Source: Verrucomicrobiota bacterium (lineage in GTDB: Bacteria; Verrucomicrobiota; Verrucomicrobiia; Limisphaerales; UBA1100). Taken from it: a stretch of DNA of 8,722 bases. Of this stretch, positions 1-6,944 are shown one piece after another. A model generated the notes under the pieces. It was not told where the DNA came from, did not search any database, and saw nothing but the letters and a program-made list of their open reading frames with translations. Location: assembly GCA_028872685.1 (NCBI GenBank), contig JAPKEI010000105.1, positions 1-8,722 on the forward strand. The letters are read 5' to 3'. The translations under genes were made by a program, and so were the position numbers. Position 1 is the first letter of the stretch; every line of letters starts with the position of its first letter.

Positions 1-26
1 ATACAGCCAGAACTCAAACAGTAAGG
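1..26. other. Short flank downstream of the operon
   Basis: These 26 bases follow the stop codon of the last operon gene. No hairpin with a T-run, and hence no terminator, can be seen in so short a stretch. Confidence 0.5.
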
Positions 27-3000
27 TCAGTGTTTTCGTATGTGCAACAGAATGGGTTGCGACACGATCCCTTTTTCCAGAGTGGTACGGAGGTGGAAGC
101 GACGAGTCATTTCCGGCACCCATTTGTCGGCGGTTATGAAAAATTCGCGTTCGGATTGACCTTCGACGATGAGTAATCCGCTGAGGCCAATATTGTCTAC
201 ATACACGCCGTGAGGGAGGTTGCGGCCGGAATCGTGGCTGCCGAAACTGACGCGGCCTTTGAATCCGTTACGTTCGATACGCACGCGGGCGGAGATAGTT
301 TCACCCGGCGCAATGGTGAGCTCGAGAGGTTTGCCTAGTATAACGTTCCCACTAGCGGGGACAACTTTCACTTGGAGCTTGGGTTTGGCGATGAGTTTCA
401 ATCCGTTCAGATTACTGACGGCATGGGCAATGTTTTTGCCATTGATGCGGGCAGTTGCAGTCACTTTAGCAAAGCTGGTGGGGCGGGCGTTCGCGAAGGA
501 GAGGGAGGTCTCAGTGAAGCCCGGCCCTTTCCAGCCAACGTATAATTCCTCCATGCCGGCCGCCTCGATATAGTCCACACGAATAGCGTGCATTCCTGTC
601 TTCAATTCCACTTTGCCTGTGTTGCGCACCTTGCCGTGCAGACCGTCGTTATCCACAATTTTTTTGCCATCAATAAATAGCAGCGAACCGTCATCGGATG
701 CCAAAATAAATTCATAGCTACCGTCCTTTGGGATTTTTATTTGGCCTTCAAAGAGTATCCCAAAATTGTCCTCGCGATCGGCTGGTTCGATGTCGAAAAA
801 ACCATGTTTCAATTCGCCGGTCTTGACGGGTTTGAGTGTGTTCCAATCCGGCACGTTGGGCCAAGAGCCGTGAAACAGTTTCCACGAGAGTTTGCTGATG
901 GAGGGATTGTGGGCAATCGGTGTACTTGCGGTGGGCTTAGCGGGCTTTCCGGGTGCGTGATACACCGCACCGAAGGCCAGTGTTTGGCCGGCCTCGATGG
1001 TGAGGGGCGTGGTGACACGGAAGCCGGCGGGCACCTCGCTGATGTCCACGCGAATGGGGCCGGCGAAGTCATCCATCCGCACCGCGCGCACGCTGAATTC
1101 GCGGCCGCTGCCTTTGGGTACGTCGGTGATGCCGCTGAGGCTCACGGAAAAGTTTGGTCGCCGCGGGCGGATGGTGAGCGTGTATTTGTGATCCTTGCCT
1201 TGCGCGCCGCGCACATCGGAAACGCGCGCGAGAAATTCGCCATCGCGCGGCGCGGTGAAGGTGAGCTTCGAGTCTTTGCCCAAGCGGCGTTGGCTGTCGT
1301 CGTCATTTTCAAAATAAATGGGAAAGGTCGGTAGCCCATTGGCCGGCGGCGTGATGCCCGCAGGCAAGGGTTCCACAATGTACGCAAACTGGCCGAGCGG
1401 ATGCGCCAGTGGCGTGGTGTCAAAAAACGCGTGGCGCGTTCCGCTGCCGGGGTACACAAAGTAGCCGCTGTCGGGCCCGCGCGGGTAGTGCCAGAGTTTG
1501 ACCACTTCACCGTTTAAATAGAGGAATTGATTGAGCGTCATTTCGCGCCACTTGAACACGCGGAAATCGCCAGAGGTGCTGGAGTCTTTGCCTCGAAAAG
1601 TAAGCCACGATTTGCGCACGGCTTGCAGGCGCACACGCTCGATGGGCGCGCCGGTGGCGTCGAGCACTTCCACCTTGGAATCCAACGGCGACTTGCCGCG
1701 CGCAGCGTTGATTTCCAAAACCCACTGCTCTCCGGCTTTGGTGCGGAAGCGAAAGAGGTCGGGGCCATCAAGAATCACGCCGGAAATTTTGGCGGGAATC
1801 CGGATGGCCATCGCCGTCTTGGGCGCGTTGTTGGGCTCTTGCTCGGTGAGTTCCGAAACAGCCGAATCCGCAATGGCCGTGTGCGGCTGCGCTTGGGGCA
1901 CGGCGGATTGAGCGGCGGCGGCTTTGAGTTGAAGTCGCGCGGCCGAGCCATCCATTCGACCGATGAATAACGATTTGCCATCGGTCGCAAAGGCGAGTGC
2001 GGAGACCACGTCGGGTTGGCTGGCGAAAGTTTGCAGCGGCTCAAGGTTTGGCAGCGACCACAGCTTCACGGTGCGGTCCGCCGAGGCGGTGGCGAGACGG
2101 TGGCCGTCGGGGCTGATGACGAGGTCGGTGATTTCGTCCTCGTGCGCGAACCGCACACGGACGAGCGGGTTGATGCGCGGTTTGGATTTGCTCACCCAAC
2201 GCCACAGGCGGATTTGTTTGTCGGCACCGGCGGCCACCACGAATTGGCTGTCCGGCGTGAAGGCCACGATGAATTGTTCGCCGGTTGATTGGCCGAGTGT
2301 GTCGAGGCGTTGGCCGGTTTTAGTGTTCCAAAGTTTCACCGCCGAATCGCCGCCCGCGCTGGCGAGCACGGTGCCGTCCGGACTAAACGCAATGCCGTGC
2401 ACCGCGCCGTTGTGACCTTCCAACGTGCGTAACCGCTTGCCGGTTTTCACATTCCAAAGTTGAATCAATCGGTCGTAACCCGCCGTGGCGAGCAAGTCGT
2501 CCTTTGGTGAAAACATCGCGCCATAAAGCGTGTCGCGATGGCCCTCGCCGAAAGTGCGTACGCGCTGGCCGGTCTTCAAATTCCATAGTACCGCTTCGCC
2601 GCGCAAACCTGTGACGCCCGTGGCCGCCACCAAAAAATTTTCATCCGGCGAAAATGACAAGGCATTGACCTTGCCCGCGTGACCGGTGAGCGCGTGTTTG
2701 CCGACCTGCACTTTGCCGTAAAACGCAACCGCCCGAATGCCGCCGCCCGACACGGCCAGCGCGGTGATGGGAGGCTTCGCCAAATGCGCCGCGGCTACTT
2801 TGGGAACATTGAGCGTGGCGAGAATGGAGCGATCGTGCGTCGGTCGCTTTGCGCCGCCATCGATCCACGCCTTCAGCGTGGCGAGGTGCGCGGCGGTGAG
2901 CTGCGGCTCCTTGAGCGGCGGCATAAAGGGTTTTTTCTGCTTGGCAATTTGCTGCCACAATAGCGAGCCCCTCGCTTTGCCCGCCACGATGCCCGCGCCA

Positions 3001-3182
3001 TTTTCGCCACCTTTCATCAGCGACTTAAAAGTCTCCACCGAAAACTCGCCCTCCAGGTCATCATCATTGTGACACCCTGCGCAGTACTCGCGCAAAATCG
3101 GCGCAACATCTTTGTGGAAATCCGGCGGCGCGGCGGCGATCGGCAGTGCGGCAAACAGGAAAGTTGCTTTCAGAATTTTCAT
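27..3182 (-). CDS. Secreted planctomycete-type cytochrome c / WD40 / PPC / PA14 multidomain protein
   Basis: Predicted 1051-aa exported protein. Residues 1-18 are a Sec-type signal peptide (MKILKATFLFAALPIAAA). A planctomycete-type cytochrome c domain follows, with heme motif CAGCH at 34-38 and a likely axial Met87 in KPFMPP. WD40 repeats cover about 138-420; I count seven blades, ending in LWN, LWR or LWS rather than WD. A PPC (pre-peptidase C-terminal) domain starts at EQEPNN (~446). The NQFLYLNGEVVKLW and FENDDD segments that follow resemble a module usual in planctomycete cytochrome proteins. A PA14 domain sits at ~762-887 (FEGQIKIPKDGSYEFILASD). PA14 domains often bind sugars, so a glycan-binding redox protein is an inference. 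I chose the ATG one base after the upstream TGA; a GTG eight codons earlier would put charged residues and a Cys before the signal peptide. No Shine-Dalgarno is visible, which suggests reinitiation after the upstream gene. It is the last gene of the operon. The domain calls are firm; the function is unknown. Confidence 0.93.
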   Translation of the reverse strand: MKILKATFLFAALPIAAAPPDFHKDVAPILREYCAGCHNDDDLEGEFSVETFKSLMKGGENGAGIVAGKARGSLLWQQIAKQKKPFMPPLKEPQLTAAHLATLKAWIDGGAKRPTHDRSILATLNVPKVAAAHLAKPPITALAVSGGGIRAVAFYGKVQVGKHALTGHAGKVNALSFSPDENFLVAATGVTGLRGEAVLWNLKTGQRVRTFGEGHRDTLYGAMFSPKDDLLATAGYDRLIQLWNVKTGKRLRTLEGHNGAVHGIAFSPDGTVLASAGGDSAVKLWNTKTGQRLDTLGQSTGEQFIVAFTPDSQFVVAAGADKQIRLWRWVSKSKPRINPLVRVRFAHEDEITDLVISPDGHRLATASADRTVKLWSLPNLEPLQTFASQPDVVSALAFATDGKSLFIGRMDGSAARLQLKAAAAQSAVPQAQPHTAIADSAVSELTEQEPNNAPKTAMAIRIPAKISGVILDGPDLFRFRTKAGEQWVLEINAARGKSPLDSKVEVLDATGAPIERVRLQAVRKSWLTFRGKDSSTSGDFRVFKWREMTLNQFLYLNGEVVKLWHYPRGPDSGYFVYPGSGTRHAFFDTTPLAHPLGQFAYIVEPLPAGITPPANGLPTFPIYFENDDDSQRRLGKDSKLTFTAPRDGEFLARVSDVRGAQGKDHKYTLTIRPRRPNFSVSLSGITDVPKGSGREFSVRAVRMDDFAGPIRVDISEVPAGFRVTTPLTIEAGQTLAFGAVYHAPGKPAKPTASTPIAHNPSISKLSWKLFHGSWPNVPDWNTLKPVKTGELKHGFFDIEPADREDNFGILFEGQIKIPKDGSYEFILASDDGSLLFIDGKKIVDNDGLHGKVRNTGKVELKTGMHAIRVDYIEAAGMEELYVGWKGPGFTETSLSFANARPTSFAKVTATARINGKNIAHAVSNLNGLKLIAKPKLQVKVVPASGNVILGKPLELTIAPGETISARVRIERNGFKGRVSFGSHDSGRNLPHGVYVDNIGLSGLLIVEGQSEREFFITADKWVPEMTRRFHLRTTLEKGIVSQPILLHIRKH

Positions 3183-3183
3183 T

Positions 3184-5391
3184 TCAATGTTGGAACAAAA
3201 ATTCACGACTGGTCATTAGCGCCCAGAATAAATCTTCGACGATGGCGCGGCGGTCGGTGGCGGGCGCGTTGGCGAAGACGGTCAGTAGTCTCTTGCGTTC
3301 ACCGGCACTGGGCGCGCGCGCGAGGCAGAGCAAATAGGCTTCGTCGATGAGGGCGCCGTTGTCCTTTTTGAGTAGTGGGGTTACGCGGCTTTTTTCGTTG
3401 CGGAGGTTGGCGTTGAGGGTTTTGCCGTTAGAAAGGTGCAGCACTTGCACCATGCTTGGCTTGTTGGAGCGCTCGCATTCGCAGGTGATTTCGCGCGCAT
3501 TGCGGCCAAAAGTTTTCAGAAAATACGATGTCACGGCGGAGTCGAACAGTTGCAGCGCGCGGGTGCCGTCTTTGTAAAACGCGGTGTTTTGTTTGCTGCC
3601 ATCAGAGAGTGTGATGGTGCCGAACTTGGGCGATACTTGGGTGACCGACGTGATGGCGTCCTGCAACACCTCGGCCATCAGCCGGCGCGGGTATTGGCGG
3701 GAGTAAAAACGCGTGTCGCCGATGTTTTCCGCCAAGGGAGCGCTGCTGCGTCCGTAGGTTTCGCTTTGCAAAATAATCCGCATCAGTGATTTCAGGTCGT
3801 ACTTATTTTTCGCAAGGTGCGTCGCGAGGGCTTTCAGGAGCGGCTCGTTGGTGGCGGGATTGGAAACGCGGAGGTCATCGACGGGATTCACGATTCCGCG
3901 CCCGAAAAAGTTCGCCCACACGCGGTTGGCGATGGAGCGGGTGAAATACGGGTTATCGGGCGAGGTGAGCCAGTCGGCCAACACCGCGCGCCGGTCGGTG
4001 GCGGGATTGGCCACCGGCGCGCCGTCAAGCGGCGCTGGCAGTTGGGGTTTGCCGGTGCGCGGCTGGAGAAGATCACCGCGCGAGGCGATGAAAAGCGTGC
4101 GCGCGCCGCTTCCTTTGCGCGCATCGCCACCCCAACCTTTTACCCGCACGCGGGCAAATAAATTGGCAAACGAATAATATTGGTCGTTGGTCCATTTTTC
4201 CAAGGGATGATTGTGGCACTTGGCGCAGCCGATGGAGAGGCTCATAAACGCTTGGCTGACGTTCTCGGCCATCGTCTCGGGCTCTTGATGGATGGCGTAA
4301 AAGTTTGTGGCGCCGCGCACCATGCTATCGCCGCGCGCGGTGATGACTTGCCGTACGATCTGATCCCACGGCGTGTTTTTGGCCACCTCGCCGCGCAGCC
4401 AATTATAATACGCCTTGAGCGCGTTGGGGCGAAGTTTTTTGCCGCTAATCAAAAACAAATCGGCCCAACGATACGTCCAGTAATCAATGAACTCGGGCCG
4501 CGCGAGGAGTTGATCGATGAGTTTGTCGCGCTTGTCCTTGGCGGTACTGGCGAGGAAGGCTTTGGTTTCGGCGGGCGTGGGCAGCGCGCCAATCACATCG
4601 AGATGCGCGCGCCGGATGAACTCGCTGTCGGTGCACGGCGGCGAGGGTTTGAGGTTGAGCTGGCGCAACTGTGCGAGCACGAGTTCATCGATGAAATTGC
4701 GCCTCGGTGCTTGGGCAAAAACGGCGTCGGCAATGGTGTTCGGCCAAGGCGATGTGATGCGCGCGATGGCGATTTGGCCGGAGTACCACGCGGTGATTGC
4801 GCCCTGCCCAAAGCCGACCACCTCCGCCTTGCCGGTTTTTTCGTCGACGATGGCCACGGACGCGTCGGTGGAATTGAACCGCGCCCACGCCGTCACATCG
4901 CGCCGCGTACCATCACTAAAATGCGCGATGACTTCGAGCTGGCGCGAGTCGCCTTTCTTCAATTTGGAATTGCCCGGCGAAAGCTCCACGCGCTGCAGCT
5001 TCACATCCGCATCCGTCGGCCCCGGCGCGCCTTGCTGGATCCATTTCACGAGCAGTTGGTAATCCGCCGAATCCTCGTGCAGCATTTTGCCGCCTTTGTG
5101 CCGCACGGCGGCGGTGGGTTTAATGACAAACAGACTGCGCGCGGGATCGCTGAACTCCACCCGCCGCCCGCGCATCTCGCGCGTGATGTTGTAATGATCG
5201 CTTGCCGGATTGTACGCATTGAGGCTCAGCCGAAACCCGCCCTTGCCCGCCAATGCGCCGTGGCAACCGCCGCTATTGCAACCCACTTTGGATATCACCG
5301 GCAGTACATCATGCCGAAAACTGATCGGTCGTTCAGCAGACGAAACCGTAAATGTCATCCCAAACGCGGCGAACAAAACAAAAAATCTCAT
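3184..5391 (-). CDS. DUF1549/DUF1553 (PSD1-type) exported cytochrome-like protein with bacterial Ig-like domain
   Basis: Predicted 735-aa protein. Residues 1-19 form a Sec signal peptide ending in SSA. The N-terminal cytochrome-like domain has C38-NSGG-C43-H44, a CX4CH spacing rather than CXXCH, with a possible distal ligand Met103 in KGGKML. An Ig-like (Big_2) domain lies at ~133-215 (LKKGDSRQLEVIAHFSDGTRRDVT). DUF1549 spans roughly 235-440 and contains a canonical heme-type motif C389-AKC-H393 followed by NHPLEKW. DUF1553 fills the C-terminus, with the family signature CECERSNKPSMVQVLHLSNG. No LamG/concanavalin insert is present between DUF1549 and DUF1553, although many relatives have one. 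The start is the ATG that overlaps the DUF1501 stop (TGATG), with AAGGA nine bases upstream; a TTG one codon earlier is less likely. The family is typically found beside DUF1501 genes in PVC bacteria. Heme binding is inferred from the motifs and the biochemical role is not established. Confidence 0.94.
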   Translation of the reverse strand: MRFFVLFAAFGMTFTVSSAERPISFRHDVLPVISKVGCNSGGCHGALAGKGGFRLSLNAYNPASDHYNITREMRGRRVEFSDPARSLFVIKPTAAVRHKGGKMLHEDSADYQLLVKWIQQGAPGPTDADVKLQRVELSPGNSKLKKGDSRQLEVIAHFSDGTRRDVTAWARFNSTDASVAIVDEKTGKAEVVGFGQGAITAWYSGQIAIARITSPWPNTIADAVFAQAPRRNFIDELVLAQLRQLNLKPSPPCTDSEFIRRAHLDVIGALPTPAETKAFLASTAKDKRDKLIDQLLARPEFIDYWTYRWADLFLISGKKLRPNALKAYYNWLRGEVAKNTPWDQIVRQVITARGDSMVRGATNFYAIHQEPETMAENVSQAFMSLSIGCAKCHNHPLEKWTNDQYYSFANLFARVRVKGWGGDARKGSGARTLFIASRGDLLQPRTGKPQLPAPLDGAPVANPATDRRAVLADWLTSPDNPYFTRSIANRVWANFFGRGIVNPVDDLRVSNPATNEPLLKALATHLAKNKYDLKSLMRIILQSETYGRSSAPLAENIGDTRFYSRQYPRRLMAEVLQDAITSVTQVSPKFGTITLSDGSKQNTAFYKDGTRALQLFDSAVTSYFLKTFGRNAREITCECERSNKPSMVQVLHLSNGKTLNANLRNEKSRVTPLLKKDNGALIDEAYLLCLARAPSAGERKRLLTVFANAPATDRRAIVEDLFWALMTSREFLFQH

Positions 5392-6773
5392 CAAAACAAT
5401 TCCTTAATCGGTTCGTTCCCGAAATCCACCAGTGGGAATGGCCGTCCCGCGGGTCCGGGCAGCATGGCTTCGGGATCGAGACCGAGGCTGTGGAAAATTG
5501 TGGCTACCACGTCGCCCGGATCCACCGGCCGTTCGGCGGGGAAGCCGCCCACCGGGTCACTCTTGCCCACCACGCGCCCGCCTTTCACACCGCCGCCGGC
5601 AAAGCTGCACGTGAAACATTGCGGCCAATGATCGCGCCCGCCCGCGGGATTCACCTTCGGCGTGCGGCCGAATTCCGCCATGGTGGTCACCAGCGTGTTG
5701 CCCAGCATCCCGCGCTGATGCAAATCCTCGATCAACGCGCTGTAGCCCTGATCGTACATCGGCGCCACTTGCTCCTTCATTTGCTGCACGGAAATAAACG
5801 GCTTCGATCCGTGGATATCCCACGAGAGCTGATCGAACACCGTGAGAAAACTATTCAGCGTCACCACGCGCACGCCGTTTTCAATGAGCCGCCGCGCGAG
5901 CAGGCAGCATTGGCCGAAGCGATTCATGCCATAGCGTTCGCGCACCGATTGTTTTTCCTTTGTGAGATCAAACGCCGAGCGTGCCTGTTCGCTGGTCATC
6001 ATTCGGAAGGCCGAATGAAACGTGTCGTTGAGCAAACGCGCATCCTCACTCGCTTCAAAATTTTTCACTGCGCCATCGACAATCTCGCGCATACTGCGCC
6101 GCCGTTCCAACCGCGCCGCGCCAATCTGATCCGGCGGCAGCAAATCCGGCACCTTAAAATTTTTCTTCGACGGATCCGCATTCAACGCAAAGGGATCGTG
6201 CGCCTTGCCCAAAAAACCTCCGGCCTGTCCATTGGGCAAATTGCCGCCGCCGCGCCCCATCAATTCCGGCAATACCACAAACGGTGGCAGATCACTTTTG
6301 CGCCCGAGCAAATGGCTCGCCACCGCGCCGACGTGCGGTGTTTGTACCCCACCGGTAAACCGCCGCCCCGTTTGCATGATTTGCCAACCCGCATCGTGCA
6401 CCGCCGCGCCGCCGTGATGCACCGACCGCACCAGCGAAAACTTATCGGCCACCTTCGCGTGCAGCGGCAGTATTTCGGAAATATCGATGTCCGGCGACTT
6501 GGTTCGAATGGGTTTGAACGGTCCGCGATACTCCGCTGCCGCCTCCGGTTTCATGTCCCACAAATCCACGTGGCTTGGCGCGCCCAAGTTAAAAATCATA
6601 ATGCACGCGCGATCCTCGTGCCCCGGCCGCACCGCGCCGGCCTCCTTCGCCGCCAGCAGTTGCGGCAGCGATAATCCCGCGGCGCCCAACACCCCCACCT
6701 GCAAAAACTCCCGCCGCTTCAAATGGCTCCCGCCACAAATCGATGCATCCTGTTCCGCCAAAAAATCAAACAT
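5391..6773 (-). CDS. DUF1501 family protein (alkaline-phosphatase superfamily) with Tat signal
   Basis: Predicted 460-aa protein, the normal length for DUF1501, a family in the alkaline phosphatase/sulfatase-like superfamily. The N-terminus has a twin-arginine motif, K19-RREFLQ, followed by a hydrophobic stretch (VGVLGAAGLSLPQLLAA), so Tat export of a folded protein is likely. Family landmarks follow in order: IMIFNLGAPSHVDLWDMKP, the VRSVHHGGAAVHDAGW segment near residue 120, a DIHG segment, E367-FGRTP, and GGRDHWP (D381, H382). The conserved Asp and His residues probably coordinate metal, by analogy with the superfamily. The ATG is well fixed: the codon before it in frame is TGA, and GGAG stands seven bases upstream. 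It is the first gene of the operon and its stop overlaps the next start by one base. DUF1501 proteins are often annotated as hypothetical or sulfatase-like; I see no basis for naming a substrate. Confidence 0.95.
   Translation of the reverse strand: MFDFLAEQDASICGGSHLKRREFLQVGVLGAAGLSLPQLLAAKEAGAVRPGHEDRACIMIFNLGAPSHVDLWDMKPEAAAEYRGPFKPIRTKSPDIDISEILPLHAKVADKFSLVRSVHHGGAAVHDAGWQIMQTGRRFTGGVQTPHVGAVASHLLGRKSDLPPFVVLPELMGRGGGNLPNGQAGGFLGKAHDPFALNADPSKKNFKVPDLLPPDQIGAARLERRRSMREIVDGAVKNFEASEDARLLNDTFHSAFRMMTSEQARSAFDLTKEKQSVRERYGMNRFGQCCLLARRLIENGVRVVTLNSFLTVFDQLSWDIHGSKPFISVQQMKEQVAPMYDQGYSALIEDLHQRGMLGNTLVTTMAEFGRTPKVNPAGGRDHWPQCFTCSFAGGGVKGGRVVGKSDPVGGFPAERPVDPGDVVATIFHSLGLDPEAMLPGPAGRPFPLVDFGNEPIKELF
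5401..5405 (-). promoter_or_regulatory. Ribosome binding site of the DUF1549/DUF1553 gene
   Basis: AAGGA on the minus strand, nine bases before the ATG at 5391 and inside the last codons of the DUF1501 gene. It supports the ATG in the TGATG overlap rather than the TTG one codon earlier. Confidence 0.65.
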
Positions 6774-6804
6774 TCATGTGCTCCAGTTGTTCCTCCGAAA
6801 TCAT
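6766..6804 (-). CDS. Possible 12-codon leader ORF overlapping the DUF1501 start
   Basis: A short frame, MISEEQLEHMNV then TGA, begins eight bases after a strong GGAGGA. Its stop lies inside the first codons of the DUF1501 gene (ATGTTTGA arrangement), so ribosomes ending here could reinitiate on the DUF1501 ATG. Its 3' part also contains the GGAG that serves the DUF1501 start. It is too short for any coding statistic and may be chance. An attenuation-type or coupling role is pure inference; the peptide has no run of a single amino acid that would suggest classic attenuation. Confidence 0.25.
   Translation of the reverse strand: MISEEQLEHMNV
6781..6784 (-). promoter_or_regulatory. Ribosome binding site of the DUF1501 gene
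   Basis: GGAG on the minus strand, seven bases before the ATG at 6773. Together with the in-frame TGA directly before that ATG it settles the start. Two further CGGAGGAA copies lie upstream (6790-6797 and 6812-6819) at distances too great for this start. Confidence 0.7.
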
Positions 6805-6846
6805 ACGCTCATTCCTCCGCTTGTCTAGCGCGCCTTTATGCGATTA

Positions 6847-6872
6847 GCCGGTTAGCAAATGAGGCCGGTCAG
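6847..6872. repeat. Pair of imperfect 9-bp direct repeats in the intergenic region
   Basis: GCCGGTTAG (6847-6855) and GCCGGTCAG (6864-6872) differ by one base and start 17 bases apart, a little under two helical turns. They may be tandem binding sites for an activator, or chance in a GC-rich stretch. Confidence 0.2.
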
Positions 6873-6909
6873 GGAATGCGCTTACGGGATTGCAACTCGT
6901 GAAATTAAT

Positions 6910-6927
6910 CTGCACGATATCGAGCAG
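6910..6927. promoter_or_regulatory. Candidate operator: 18-bp near-perfect dyad
   Basis: CTGCACGATATCGAGCAG is its own reverse complement at 16 of 18 positions; the only mismatch is the A/A pair at the fourth position of each arm. The centre is the perfect CGATATCG. It ends 17 bases before the ATG of the PQQ-propeller gene, where a bound repressor could block transcription of that gene and perhaps influence the divergent operon. The length fits a dimeric regulator site, but no regulator gene is visible in the window. The assignment is inferred from symmetry and position. Confidence 0.4.
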
Positions 6928-6944
6928 TCACATTGGGATTCAAA

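Larger units (their letters stand above)
6774..6944. promoter_or_regulatory. Divergent intergenic region between the operon and the PQQ-propeller gene
   Basis: This 171-bp stretch must contain the promoters of both divergent transcription units. It is the only sizeable non-coding interval in the window. It holds the CTGCACGATATCGAGCAG dyad near the plus-strand gene, two imperfect direct repeats (GCCGGTTAG and GCCGGTCAG), and two CGGAGGAA copies near the minus-strand gene. I found no convincing sigma-70 -35/-10 pair on either strand. TTGCAA at 6890-6895 is a possible -35 for the plus strand, but no good -10 stands at the usual spacing. Confidence 0.6.

Noticed and set aside
4180..5631. A 483-codon open frame on the plus strand, antisense to the DUF1549/1553 gene
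   Set aside because: Its translation shows no recognisable domain and is rich in Arg, His and Ala, as expected from the complement of a GC-rich gene. The minus-strand frame has clear family motifs over the same bases.
5352..6674. A 440-codon open frame on the plus strand, antisense to DUF1501
   Set aside because: His- and Arg-rich translation without motifs. The DUF1501 gene on the minus strand fully explains the region.
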